From positions 6,262,001 through 6,326,000 of the forward strand of contig JBANAY010000004.1 in the NCBI GenBank assembly GCA_037952775.1: a stretch of 64,000 nucleotides of DNA, read 5' to 3'. The position numbers were made by a program, and so were the translations under genes. The notes beneath the pieces were generated by a model that worked only from the letters and a program-made list of their open reading frames with translations, had not been told where the DNA came from and did not search any database. Source of the stretch: Clonostachys chloroleuca. Taxonomy: Eukaryota; Ascomycota; Sordariomycetes; Hypocreales; Bionectriaceae. Shown in pieces: positions 33,435 through 44,538 of the stretch (position 1 is its first letter; each line of letters begins with the position of its first letter).

Positions 33435-33944
33435 TCAAGCCTTGGCCCTGGGGTAAGCGGAATGTTCGGTATCGGAGCTAGAGGCCTTGATAGTAAACTG
33501 GGTAGACTCGCTGGCAGACTGGCCGGGCTTGAGAGCTAGACCAGGGTGGCCGATGAAGAGAGCAATAGTACCAACGATCATGAAGACACCCTCCATTATG
33601 ATGAAGGGAACTTCGTGGGTAATAGCGGCGCCGCTGTGGCCCTCCTTGAGCTCGTACACACGGAAGGCACAACGAGCAAGGATGAAAAGAACTGAGATGG
33701 TGATACCGGTGACGAAGGCCTTCAGACGCCATTCGAACTGGGGCAGGCGACCAGCGCGGAAGAAGCGAACGAACAAATCACCAAAGGCAGCCATGAATCC
33801 AACAAGAACAGCAAGCTGGAGGTACAGGCCCGCCTGGCTGATCTTGTTACCGACCTCGGCGGAGTTGTCGCCGGCGCCTGTAACGGAGATGGCACCGCCA
33901 GCGGCCTGGAGAACGAGGCAGATGATGTCGGCTGGGAGGAAGAT
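33435..33944 (-). pseudogene. 3' fragment of an RTA1-like lipid-translocating exporter gene
   Basis: The minus frame is open from 33944 (just after an in-frame TAG) to the stop at 33435. It encodes the last four membrane segments of the seven-segment RTA1 family: IFLPADIICLVLQAAGGAI, a GLYLQLAVLVGF segment, the diagnostic RCAFRVYEL...G..THEVPF motif, and a final IALFIGHPG. The first three segments are missing and nothing upstream to about 34.2 kb matches them. RTA1 proteins confer resistance to toxic lipids and azole-type compounds in yeast; this copy is unlikely to work. Confidence 0.75.
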
Positions 33945-35133
33945 CTAGACCCAGACGACTGGCTTGACGCGAGTCAGGCTGCGGGAGAGAAATATTTGAC
34001 TGGCGAATGGAGAAGAATCTTGCCTTCTGTGGACGTTTTAAGCATCCTGATTAAGCAGCTGGAGATAGTCCGCTGGGTTATCCGCGCAGATCTGCGTGCT
34101 AATCAGTCGTATTTCGGGCTTGCTCCTAATAAAAGAAGCAGCGACAATGGAGCGGGCGACTGTGAATGCCGATGCCATTGCAAAATATATGAATATTCTC
34201 TCGTACCCCTTAGTCTAGAGCCTTCATGAATCGAAAACAGTGGTTTAGGGACAGGTTTTCTTGGTACTATCAAAAGATCCAAGTTCTAACCTAAATCTGT
34301 TGAATTTGAGAGAAGTGTGCTTCGCTGACCTGATCTGATCTTGCGGTCGCCCGTCTGTTGATTTGATTGCTCGCTAGATCAAATGCTGACGTCATGGCTC
34401 AATTTTATGCTTGGTCTGGAACATCACATTATGTGTAATGTGCAGTAATAAGGACGGGTTATGCTGTCTGCCTCCTTCCCTACTATGGCATCGGCAACTC
34501 GTCACTGTATCGTCATCCACCTCCTACATAGGAATACTGTCTTCTTTACTTTAGGACAGATAGAGTTTAGTTATTACAGTATAGAATATTCCAGATCGAG
34601 CATCATGCTTAATCATGGCGTCATCATACCTTCCTTTAACTGTTTTACCTACGGCTATATCGAGGAGATAGTCCAAGCTAGGTTAGGTCGCAAATCGAAG
34701 ATTACCCAGAATGTTAGCATCCTAGCTAGACTTCCTACTCATTCGTTCGTTAGTGAGGCCAACTTTATCGGTAGAATGGTTCTTATGGTGGTTCCTAAAT
34801 TTAGCTCGCCTTGTATATAGGCTTTCCATAGTCTTGGAGAACGACACGCCGATGCACCCGATTTGGTAAACTCACAGCTATGGGATAGCACACTCTGATG
34901 AGCAGGCGATAACAGGGCGCTGGTGGCGTTTACGTTCGACCATTATTTTGGGTTTGAGCTGCGCACAGGCATCGACCCCGCGATCTATGGCTCACCGACG
35001 ATGAATACTCGTCACATGATGGCCTGGGGGTGTAAGGTGGATCCCATCGTCGGTCAGAGCTGTCCGCCTCCGACAAGCTTCACCCTTCTAAGTCCAGCAC
35101 CCCTATCGGCTCAGCTTCACATAGTCATCAAGC
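33945..35133. other. unassigned, gene-fragment-rich stretch
   Basis: Frames at 34461-34820 and 34923-35159 (plus) have no recognised domain. The segment is probably old repeat or rearranged DNA. No RNA gene seen. Confidence 0.35.
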
Positions 35134-35785
35134 ATGAATCAGTATCGTTGTCGGCCTGAGGAGCTTCCCCCTAACCTTTACCGCGTGCAATACTCGGAGA
35201 GTCAAACGACCCGTACTGACGAAGGACTCAAGGCTGTAAATACAACTACAGTCTACGGCGACAGCGAACACGAACGAGCTCTCTTCAAACAGGCCGTGGG
35301 GCGCCATCTTACATGGGGTTATCGAGGCCGTTCCCCGTTTGTTTCGCTCTTTTCCGACCGAAATCATGCTGAGAACTGGGGATGCGCAGAGCCCTGGCGT
35401 GGATCGAAACCTTACAGAGAGCAATGGACTCTCTACACCATCGAAACATCTTCACTCGGGGAAACCTATGTCTTCAAAGTCAGCGAGCTCGTAGATACCC
35501 TAGGCGTAAGGATCCCCGAAAGAGCAGATCAGCATAAGCGAGGATCGTATCTTTGTTTGCATAGGGTGCCGGCTTATGCAATTCTTGAGGAGAGAGCTGG
35601 AAGGGATGTCAAGTATTGTGAGTTGCCTTACCAAGCACCATTGACACTATTACTAATATATTGCAGTTCGAAAATATGGTGACGAGCATTGGGACCCTTA
35701 CTTTGGCTACGATAGTGATGATTCGGTGGTGCAGAATAATATCAATGATGATTCGATCAAGATGATTGAGGGCCTCTGGAATTGA
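35134..35785 (+). CDS. DUF7587-type fungal protein
   Basis: Two exons, 35134-35617 and 35667-35785, with a 49-nt intron; the Phe codon is split T|TT. The product is 200 residues. The N-terminal half has the family signature LPPNLYRVQYSESQT and SPFVSLFSDRNHAENW, a fold thought to be related to ADP-ribosyltransferase-like or toxin-like domains in some fungal multicopy families, but no activity is known. The C-terminus ends with an acidic DEHWDPYFGYDSDDS tail. No signal peptide or membrane segment. The gene looks intact. Its neighbours are all fragments, so it may be a recent arrival or be under selection. Confidence 0.65.
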
Positions 35786-35812
35786 AGTGTCGTACAAACA
35801 GGGAGCAAGCAT

Positions 35813-36253
35813 TGCCTAATCGACGTGTTCTTGGCAACCGGTATCGCATAGTCCTCTCTATCCTGCTCTGCATTTTTTTGCCACATAACCTTGCTTCCCA
35901 CAATTAAAACAGAAACCATTCTACTTTCGTTCCTCATATAACTAGTTGTCAATATCTATTGCTTTCTTCATCATACCCTCGTAGGTCGTCGGTAGCTCTT
36001 CAAGCTGATAAATCCTATCTTGGATTTCGGCTTTAAGCCCAACAAAGAAAAGAGATGCCAAGTATGTCTCGCGTTCCTTAAACTTAGGCCCAAGCATCAC
36101 ATTGAAAACAGGCGAAGCAGTCATGACGAAGAGTGAGTAAACTTTCGCCCGTATGCCGTTTGGGCCGACAACGAAGATAAGATCACCGTCTACGGCAATA
36201 TCGGTTGTTGTCTTTGGATTTTTGTCATCCAAGGGAGTAGCTGAGGTCATCAT
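35813..36253 (-). pseudogene. BTB/POZ domain joined to retrotransposon Gag (chimera), with downstream zinc knuckle
   Basis: Residues 18-62 of the 103-codon frame (36253-35942) are a BTB/POZ start: DIAVDGDLIFVVGP, AKVYSLFVMTASPVFNVMLG, FKER. Directly after, the frame changes to FFVGLKAEIQDRIYQLEELP and MMKKAIDIDN, the pattern of Gag from Ty3/gypsy-type fungal elements. Further along the same strand (35911-35870) a zinc knuckle CFNC-GKQG-Y-VAKKC is readable, with the usual His replaced by Tyr. No protease, reverse transcriptase or LTR was found. It looks like the insertion of a retroelement remnant into a BTB gene. Confidence 0.55.
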
Positions 36254-36299
36254 GATGCTCTATCAGAATAGGAATTAGAGGAGCGCCTTTCCTTGCTGT

Positions 36300-36620
36300 A
36301 GATTCGGAACACTTGAAAGGTCTAGGTTTGCCACGGTCGATGATGCCGCAGAGCAGCATCGTCTTGCCTTTGCCAGGGTCGCCTTTGATCCCACGGCTTC
36401 AAGGCAGCCGTGAATCGAGGCACATTCTGGTTCAGCTCACAGAACTCATCCAATTCTCTGTTGCAATCTTCAATGGTAGGCTTGGCAGGATTGAGTCGAA
36501 TTGTGCGAGTCGCCTTCGTGAACTCGAAGCTTGACTTGTCCTACTTGAGTGACTGTACAAACTCATCCAGTACGTATCCGATGGGCTTGTCCTTGTCGAG
36601 AACGACAAGCTTCCACTGAC
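36300..36620 (-). pseudogene. relic with NACHT-type P-loop
   Basis: On the minus strand 36400-36310 encodes IKGDPGKGKTMLLCGIIDRG, the Walker A region typical of fungal NACHT/NLR proteins. Upstream (36620-36410) other frames give KWKLVVLDKDKPIGYVLDEF and IEDCNRELDEFCELNQNVPR. The pieces are out of frame with one another and separated by stops. Downstream Walker B and repeats are absent. Confidence 0.45.
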
Positions 36621-37129
36621 TGGTGAGTTAGTTATATGGATAATTGCTCCATGCTTGCAGGGTCCTGTTTAGGGTTGCCATTGTGAGTGGGTTTTGTTGA
36701 ATCAGCTGTCAGTTTATCGATGCTATGACCTGGAGCAATATTTTCTGATTTTCTCCAGAGGACTAGAATTGATTTTTGGAAGTGGTTTCTGGACTTCCAA
36801 TACGGATGGCATTGGGCGGGTTTGTCCAAAGGCCGAGAACGAATCATAGAGACAGACAACTGAAAAGATATAAATATGAATGTGTAAATGAGAGCGAGTA
36901 GATTTAGGGTCCAACAGCTCTTTATAACAAGTCACCCTGTCGCGCAATGAAAGGATGTGATCACGTGACTAGAGCTCCACCCAACACTAAGGCTGAGAAC
37001 AATTGGTAGATTCAGAGTATGTAATTTTTTTTTTCATCTATGTATGTTATTTTGGGAAAAGCCTGATCATGATAATCAATTTCCATCGTTTTCACTTTAT
37101 CCGTAGGCTACCCCGTCTCTGGATTCCTC

Positions 37130-37530
37130 CTTTGCAGTAAGACACTCCATACAGTACGTGGGACGACAAAAGCAGTTCTGCTGTGATATCAACAAGCTTT
37201 TACCATCTGACGGCGTCTCACCTTGCGCAGCTGCTGCTGTTCTACTTGATCTGATGTCTATAGGGTGATTCCATGTTCCTTCTGCACGTGGCTCCTGAAG
37301 TGGTCTAACTGTTGGTCAATGTCTCTACACTTTGGATGCTCACACTTCATCGCTTGCCCAAGCTTCTCGGCCTGCTCCCGTCCAGCCAGGTGATGGTCAT
37401 CGAAATGATCATTCATGACAGCCGGCCGGCAGTGTGGAAAGGTCCGCTTATTGATGGACAGTCACTCGTCACCGATACAATCAGGACACTGCGTTGCCTG
37501 TATGAGGAGTCGCTACGCTAGTCAAGAAGC
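37130..37530 (-). pseudogene. C-terminal relic of a DUF3435 tyrosine recombinase
   Basis: Read on the minus strand in changing frames: QATQCPDCIGDE, then PHCRPAVMNDHFDDHHL, then KCEHPKCRDI-x-x-x-LDHFRSHVQKEHG (a C2H2-like finger) and the basic tail VEQQQLRKVRRRQMVKAC. This is the same order as the 3' end of the copy at 45250-47705. The catalytic part is not present; its expected position is taken by the MULE insertion and unmatched DNA. Confidence 0.65.
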
Positions 37531-37840
37531 CGACTCACACCACGGTCCCCAGCCGAGCCCCAGTCGGTATTCCAGGATAACTCTGACTCCGAGGGTTCAA
37601 TTCGGTCATTCTTTTAGTTCCACAAGCATTCTGGAAGCAAAATCAGGCCACTCCGCACGCAGCTCTGCGCGGAGTTCTGACTCGGACAACATACAACCCG
37701 CTCGCCGGCACACTCGTGCTAGCAGGACCCCGTCGTCCCCCATCCAGCAGCAACACCAACAACAACCTAAGCGAAAGCGCATCTCTGTGGACACTCTTAG
37801 CTACATATTGGGACGTCGCAGCAAATTCAAAGACTAGTAC

Positions 37841-37849
37841 GACGACTCT
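37841..37849 (+). repeat. left 9-bp target-site duplication of MULE
   Basis: GACGACTCT immediately before the left TIR; identical to 40727-40735. Confidence 0.9.
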
Positions 37850-37925
37850 GGCGCCCCCTACAAAGGCGCCCGGGCGCGCTTTTAGACCCGGCGCGCCCTG
37901 CTGACTAATTTCTGCGCGCCCCTCC
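37850..37925 (+). repeat. left TIR of MULE (76 bp)
   Basis: GC-rich; inverted copy at 40651-40726 with only a few mismatches (for example CGCGCTTTT against CGCTCTTTT). Confidence 0.93.
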
Positions 37926-37998
37926 ACACACACATACACAATCACATAGCTGCAGTTGTCGGTTACCGCTGCTGCCCCTGCCGTTGAATAGCACTGCT

Positions 37999-40512
37999 AT
38001 GGCTCAAGCAGCGTTTCCTAACGATGTACTCCCCCTGAGGGCACGTACGGCCCACGAGAGTCTCTTCTCGCAGCTATCAATTCTTGGGCAAAGCTCAGAG
38101 GCTATCTATTTACTACAGGAAAATCTTCCAAGACTCCAAACGGTCGGGTCGAGGTCGTATTTGCATGCGGTCGAAACAAGCTTCCACCAAGTTCATCAAT
38201 TGAACGAAAACGCCGTACATGTAGCCGAGGAACAGGTTGCAAGTTCTCAGTACTTGCAAAACAGTCCCTAGATGGGACTCTATGGGTCCTGAGCCATCAA
38301 CAAGGCCAGGAATACGCTCGACACAATCATACACTAAGCGGAGACCCATCTGCGCACCCGGCACATCGTCAGCTTGGGGAGGACGACGTTAAAGCTATTG
38401 CAAATCTCACGGCCTCTGGAGCTGCTCCCCGGGAAACCAGAACCTACCTCCACAATAACTCCAGTACCCTCGCAACCCAGAAAGATGTCTACAATCAGAT
38501 TGCAGCGACAAGGAGAGATCTACGCGAGGGCCAAAGCAGTTACAAGCACTAGTCGACCAGCTAAATGCGGAGGGCTTCTAGTGCCGAGTCCAGCTAGATT
38601 TGAATAATCGGCTTACGGCAATCTTCTTTGCTCACCCGGACTCCATTGCATATCTTCGATGCAACCCCGATGTCTTACTACTAGATTGTACCTACAAGAC
38701 AAATAAACATGGAATGACACTCCTTGATATGGTTGGCGTTGACGCTTGCGAGCGCTCTTTCTGCATTGCCTTTGCATTCCTCTCTGGAGAGACAGAAGAG
38801 GACTACTCCTGGGCCTTGCAACATCTCAAAACCCTCTATCAGCGAGATCTTCCCTCTGTTGTCCTAACAGATCGATGCCTAGCAGCGATGAATGCTGCCA
38901 CAACCTGGTTCCCTTCATCCAAAGGACTACTTTGCCTCTGGCATGTTAATAAGGCAGTCTTGCAATATTGTAAGCCAGCTTTCATGCTGAGTGGCGGGGA
39001 CCAGGCAGAGAAGGCGTGGGATGGATTCTATGCATCCTGGCACTCAATTGTAGCCTCGCCAACCGAGAAGGAATTCCAAGAGCGTCTGGCTAATTTTGAG
39101 AGGACATATGCTAAGAAATATACAGAGGCAGTTGGATATATTAGGGCAACCTGGTAGCTTATAATATTATACAAGATAGATACTAATAAATGTCTTAGGG
39201 CGGAAGGGATCCATTCATTGATAAAAGCACACATTAAGATATCTACCTTGGATCTCTTTGACGTCTGGCAAGCTATAAGACCTGCTATTGCTAACCAACT
39301 GAAAGAACTGAAATATACGCGGGCTTCTCAGCAGGTATCAACGCCACTAGACATCTCTGGAGTATTGTTTGAGGCATTACGAGGCTGGATCTCACACAAG
39401 GCATTGCGCAAAGTGCAAGAGCAACGGCAATTGATTTCAAAGCCACTTGAACGTCCCTGTACCGGGACCTTCACATCCTCGCATGGATTACCATGCGTCC
39501 ATACTTTGAAGAAGCTCGACGAGGAAGGCCAGGCACTTTTACTGGAGTATTTCCATCCCCATTGGCACTTGAAGCGGGGTGTAGCGCAGCCACAGCTAAT
39601 ACTAGAGCCTAGAATAGCCCCGGGCCAGCGTAACCAAAAAGACGCAATCAGCTGATAACCAGTACAAGACGAGAGCCTAGTGGATTTGAAGCAGTTGAGG
39701 CAGCAGTACGACCAAAGGCACAGCCTACATGCAGCAGATGTCATACATTAGGCCATACAATGGCCTCAAAGGCATGCCCCCTGCGATACGAAGAGCTCTT
39801 GCGGTCATCGGGATCAGTGGCACCAGGACAGACGACTAAAGAGATGGTACCTACAACAGTAGCACCAGCAGCTATAGAGATTATGGCAGTCCAGGTTGCA
39901 GAAGGTCAGATAGAGACAGGCCAGACGGCAGCAGTCCAAGCACCGGCGGGGAACACAGCAGCAGACCAGACAGCGGCAGCAAAGGGAGTGGCAGACCATA
40001 TAACGACAGACCGGTCAATTGCAGTCCAAGAATTAGTAGAGTACATAGTGGTCGACCAGACACTAGCAGTCTACACAGCGGCAGGACAGACATTATCAGT
40101 TCAGGCAGCGGTGGCAGAGACAAGGGCAGCAGCATCAGCACCGGCACCAGCGCCAGCACAAGCACCAGAACTGAGATACGATGACCCGCAGGCTATCTAT
40201 CAGAGATATGTTGCAACAAGAGAAGCTTGGTACAAGGCGCAGCCTCGTGGCAGTATCAAGACTAACCAGCAGTATCGAAAGGCAATGGGTCTGCCTCAAC
40301 GGTATGACAAGGTCACCTACCAATGGTGTCTTGACTGGAAGCAGATGGATAAGCATTGTAAGATACAGGGAGGCTTTGGAGAGTGGACTAAGGAAGAGAT
40401 GATGGCATATGTAGATTGGAGCAAGGCAGAAGATGATCGGGTCGAGGCTCAGGTCGCGGCCGAGATGAAAGGCAACCCTTTCTTTAGTAGAAGGGGCATG
40501 CATGATATCTGA
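37999..40512 (+). pseudogene. MULE transposase (FAR1-like), multiple frameshifts and stops
   Basis: In order: a Cys/His-rich FAR1-type DNA-binding region (CGRNK...RRTCSRGTGCKF, about 38150-38250, frame-shifted from the ATG), a linker, the MULE catalytic domain at 38600-39157 (VLLLDCTYKTNKHGMTLLDMVG with catalytic Asp; SVVLTDRCLAAMNA with second Asp; CLWHVNK), a SWIM-like finger at about 39455-39510 (CTGTFTSSHGLPCVH), a Zn-knuckle-like CSRCH..GH segment at about 39735, a Glu/Gln/Ala-rich repeat region, and a C-terminal domain (YQRYVATREAWYKAQP...RRGMHDI). An EGF-TAG-C reading at 38570 shows a TGG-to-TAG stop, a G-to-A change of RIP type. Not functional. Confidence 0.85.
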
Positions 40513-40650
40513 GAGGCGACTGCGAGGGATATTGAGGAACAAGAGGCTTTCTGTTCAAGTAGGGAGGTAGGTAGGTAGGTAGGTAATTGGGAATTTGGCG
40601 CAGATTTGATCGCTATACACGGTAGCCCCCACTGACTGCAGCTGTAGGGG

Positions 40651-40726
40651 GGAGGGGCGCGCAGAAATTAGTCAGCAGGGCGCGCCGGGTCTAAAAGAGC
40701 GCCCGGGCGCCTCTGTAGGGGGCGCC
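40651..40726 (-). repeat. right TIR of MULE (76 bp)
   Basis: Inverted match to 37850-37925. Confidence 0.93.
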
Positions 40727-40735
40727 GACGACTCT
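40727..40735 (+). repeat. right 9-bp target-site duplication of MULE
   Basis: GACGACTCT, identical to 37841-37849. Confidence 0.9.
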
Positions 40736-40795
40736 GTCTGCTTTAACAATCATAGCTTATCTGCTTACTACGTCATTCATTCATTCATTCACTTA

Positions 40796-42067
40796 ACGTA
40801 ATCGATAAGCAAGCGGCGCACTTACCCCATAATCTATATACTCTTTACAATTTATTAAATTTCTTAACAATACAACATGACTTTATCTTCGTACGAAGCT
40901 AATATTATTCTTACAATTCAATCTCTTCAAAATAACCCTAAACTAAGCGTTCGGGCTGCAGCAAAAGCGTATGGCGCGACGCGATACTCGAGCTAACTCA
41001 ATGAATCTTACAAAATCCGAAGAGGAGGCTATTGTCTCGTACGTTATTGAGCTATCTACACGTGCATTTCCTCCTAGATTGCGTGGTGTTGAAGAAATGG
41101 CCAATCATCTACTACGCGTACGCGACGCGCCACCCGTTGGAATCAAATGGGCTTCTAACTTCGTTAAGCGGCAACCAGAGCTTCGTACGCATTGGGTTCG
41201 CAAATATGACTATCAGACGGCTAAATGCGAAGATCCAAAGGTTATTGCACCTTGGTTTACTCTCGTACGAAACATGAAGGCCAAGTATGGGATCCTAGAT
41301 GAGGATCTCTATAACTTTGATGAGACTTGAGTTTCTCTGTGCCTTTCGTACGGCCTTCTTCTCTTCCTTTATAGAGAAAAATATTCAGGTTGGCTTTATT
41401 GGATCTGGCCTACTCCCATACAACCCAGAGAGGGTTCTTTTAAAGCTTGATGTGGTATTACGAACGCCAACACCACCGGAGACCCTTCCTGAGATAAGGC
41501 AGCCTTTGGGTTTTAAAGACACCACAGAATGCGTACGAGGCTAGCGCACAGTCTGAGCATATTAAATCCCGAATCTCAGCCCATCAAAATAGCTCTCCAA
41601 CATCTATGATAGCCGCTGTGGACCAATTTACAAGAGGGGCGACTGCAATAATGCACCAGGTGGCTCTTTACGTTCTGAGGTCCGGGATCTTCGTACGGCA
41701 AATGAGGCACTAAGCAAGCGGCGAAGAGCTAAAAAAAGCCGCGTACGGCTTGGAGGCTCTCTTACTGTACAGGATGGAATAGATCTATTAGACCAGAAGG
41801 ATATGGATAAGCAGCTAAGAGGGGAAGGCCGCCGAGGTGGTGGCCAAGGAGGGCAGGCTCGTATGAAGGCTTCGCGATGTGGCAATTGCGGTAAGCCTGG
41901 TCATAATAAACGAACCTGTCGGGAGGTTGAAGAGGAGTCTGATAATTTAGTTTCTAGTACTATTATTGTAGATAATTAGCTAGTGTTATTTTAATTGAGG
42001 TTTTTATATGAGGTATTAGAGAAAGTGCGCCGCTCGCTTGTCTGTGCCGCTCGCTTATCGATTACGT
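40796..42067 (+). mobile_element. Fot1/pogo-type transposon, internally deleted
   Basis: 1,272 bp. Left end ACGTAATCGATAAGCAAGCG and right end (complement) ACGTAATCGATAAGCGAGCG form a TIR of about 26 bp, and TA flanks both ends (40794-40795, 42068-42069) as expected for Tc1/mariner-pogo insertion. Near the right end the TIR sequence recurs partly (42026-42040). Full Fot1 elements are about 1.9 kb; the catalytic core is missing here. Confidence 0.88.
40877..41979 (+). pseudogene. Fot1/pogo transposase, DDE core deleted
   Basis: Begins with the CENP-B-like helix-turn-helix (MTLSSYEANIILTIQSLQNN..LSVRAAAKAYG), shifts frame near 40960, continues MNLTKSEEEAIVSYV...RDAPPVGIKWASNFVKRQPEL up to YNFDET at 41330, which is the start of the DDE domain. 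It then jumps to the C-terminal KNIQVGFIGSGLLPYNPERVLLKLDV, so the region with the remaining catalytic acidic residues (about 200 residues) is gone. A C-terminal knuckle CGNCGKPGHNKRTC is readable at 41880-41922. Cannot move by itself; might be moved in trans through its intact TIRs. Confidence 0.85.
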
Positions 42068-42549
42068 TATCGCTATTTTCAACTTGTTCTTCTCACATAT
42101 ATACTGGAAGAGAGGGACGCTCATCGCATCAGAAGCCAGAAGGCGACCACATACAATTTTTTTCACGTAATAACTATTTTATCACCACCAACTTCGCCTA
42201 CCCCTCCTTTTTGGGTTCTACTTTTCTTTTACTTTACGCCGTTAAGCACTCATTGGAGACTTGGACAAAATAAGATGAGGAAAACGAACTGACTATTTTT
42301 CCATGACGAGGCGAAGACCTATATCATGGTAGCAAATTCTTCTCTCTTTCTCTCTCATCCTTTACACATCACCGCAACTTGTCGTGGGAAACTGACTTCA
42401 ACTGCTGTTATATTATGATAGCCGAAGCTCTTGTGAAAGATGAAAGAGTCCAACTAAGTATGTCTGCATAACAACATCCAACGCGAACAAAAGACGGCAT
42501 GCGAGCCAATGCTCCGCCTGTCCTGGCCTTGAATTGCCTGTCCATGAAT

Positions 42550-43108
42550 CTAATGTGCCTTCATTGGGCTCATCGAGTCGTTTGTAGCGCCTTGTCGGCC
42601 GGGCACCTGCACAAGCGTAAAGGTTAAATAAGTGATGTGAATGAGTGTTCCACTTTAGCTGGTTTACTTACGTTCACGGTTTGGATGGTGCCTTCCATCA
42701 ATATCTTCTTGATCGACTCATCTGAGTCCTCGGTTCCGAACTCGGATGCTAGAGTTCCTTTGGGGGCGGTGTCGTACGGGCCCTGCGCACCTTGCCTGTA
42801 CTTTGTTAGCTAGATGAGCCTTCCGCAGCAGCGCCACCAGCCAACGCCTTTCCCCGTACATCAAGGCCATAACAGGTTCTTGCGATCGAGATCTTGGCTC
42901 GGAGGAATTCCTTCAATGGGGTAGGTATGCAGAAATCGGCTTACGTGTGAGTCAGGAAGACCGTGAAAGGGGAGACGAAGCTAGCAAGGGGGATGCTCTT
43001 GTTGTCCAGCCACTTCTTGTAGGCCTGGACATCGCCAACGAATACGATGTAGTCGTCGAACTTGCCTTTGTAGTGGACCTTAGACAGGGAACGCTCCCCT
43101 CGGGTCAT
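42550..43108 (-). CDS. rtc3: Rtc3-like SBDS-domain RNA-binding protein
   Basis: Three exons: 43108-42945, 42795-42672, 42606-42550. Exon 1 encodes MTRGERSLSKVHYKGKFDDYIVFVG and ends in FLTHT, exon 2 continues QGAQGPYDTAPKGTLASEFG with DEDSDESIKKILMEGTIQ, and exon 3 ends QGATNDSMSPMKAH. The 114-residue product is the size and order of yeast Rtc3/Yhr087w, a lone SBDS N-terminal-type domain that binds RNA and is involved in stress-linked RNA metabolism. All splice sites are GT..AG and no break is seen, so this is a working core-type gene standing among transposon relics. It was found by joining short exons; none is long enough to stand out alone. Confidence 0.85.
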
Positions 43109-44538
43109 TTTGGCAGATTAGTACAATTATGGTGAAAAGCTGAATGTGGAATATCGTGTGACATCGACACTGCCCAAAAATCCTCCACCGGCATATCTTC
43201 CTTATATGACCTTGGAATATGAATAATGTCATACTGATTTAATTTTAGATTGGATAAAGTATAATCTCAGCATTGCAAACCACTCTACTTATATCCTGTA
43301 GTGGGGCAATTTGGGGCTACGGAGCCTGTCGATGTAGTGGGTCCATTTGAAATGGATGTAACCGCCTTGGCGACTAGGACGCGTGGCAAAAAATAAAGAG
43401 GGTCTACTTAGGGGTGCACGATTGTATCGAGGACTTATCGCAGGCCGGGGCGCCAATCTCGCCAGCCTACGGGAGCCAACCAAAGTATCCGACATATGGA
43501 CTTGGCTATGTCTAGACTGCTCTAGAACTAGCCACCGTCTTAGCCTCAATGGGGAAATGTTGTTCTAGACCACTTAGTCATATTACTGTTCATTGGTTCT
43601 TAACCAATTAACATTCACTGCCCAATACAAAGAGAGAGACACGTAGTCTTATGGGGTACATGAGGGCGCCACTAGATCAATCAGAGGCGCCGTAGATCGG
43701 ACATCTGAAAATACAACGATTGGCTAAGGTTTCTTCTCTTTTGGGGCGGGTTTGATACCAACAAGGGTTTCTTATTCTAATCCCTTGCTGGTTGCCCGAC
43801 TTGTGTCCGTCTGATGGTCTTTCAAGGCCGTTATTAGGGATAGCACGTCAGAGTATTAACCGGTAGTCTCTGTAGGTTGTCCTTTTATGCTCTCCGAGGG
43901 ACATCCGCCAGCCTCTGTAAGGCAGCTCAGGAAAGTGAGGCCGAAATCGTCATATCCTTATCCGATGGGATTGTCTATAATGGCCACAAATCGCATGTTG
44001 CTGGTAAGCCTGACTTATGAGGGTTAGTACGTCGACACTTATCAATTACGGTCTCTTTTGCTCCTTCTCCTCCGCCCTCGCCCTCCATGCGTGACCGTGA
44101 CCCTACTACCGCCAATTGTGTTCCGTTTGCCCCGCCTACTCGTCGCCCAATCACCTTAGCTCCATAGGAAAATTTGGTGTCCATAGTGCTCGATGAGATC
44201 GCTCTTCTCGACTGCGTGGGCTTCGTATCCTCCGGCAGTCGACCCAAGGCACTCATATACTCCACTGTATTTAGTTTAAGGGTTGTTTTCCTTAGTGAGC
44301 GCGATTAGTTAAGGTTTAAATTGCGGGTATTGTAATTCGCACAATATCTTCCCACCTATAGCATACAATACTTTATTTCCTATAGATAATGACATAATAG
44401 CTATATCTGATTCAGAGTATGTACTTGTTCTGGGTACAAAACTCTATTCTGTTGAATCTAACTAATGAATCATGATCATATCCTAACATTTTCACAACGA
44501 GGACGGAGGTCATCCCGCGTTGTTAAGAATGATAGTTT
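43109..44538. other. intergenic
   Basis: Promoter of rtc3 and unassigned DNA. GGCGCC...GGCGCC occurs at 43667-43692. A frame at 43975-44265 (minus) has no domain. No TE coding sequence recognised. Confidence 0.45.

Larger units (their letters stand above)
37850..40726 (+). mobile_element. Mutator-like (MULE) DNA transposon, structurally complete, coding decayed
   Basis: 2,877 bp between 76-bp terminal inverted repeats that begin GGCGCC and are nearly identical, flanked by perfect 9-bp direct repeats (GACGACTCT), the duplication size expected for MULEs. It encodes a FAR1/MULE-type transposase in several broken frames. It sits on the 5' side of a DUF3435 relic (minus strand). Confidence 0.93.

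Noticed and set aside
43660..43700. TIR-like GGCGCC pair similar to the MULE end
   Set aside because: Only six bases are shared with the MULE terminus and the two copies are 20 bases apart; too short to support an element.
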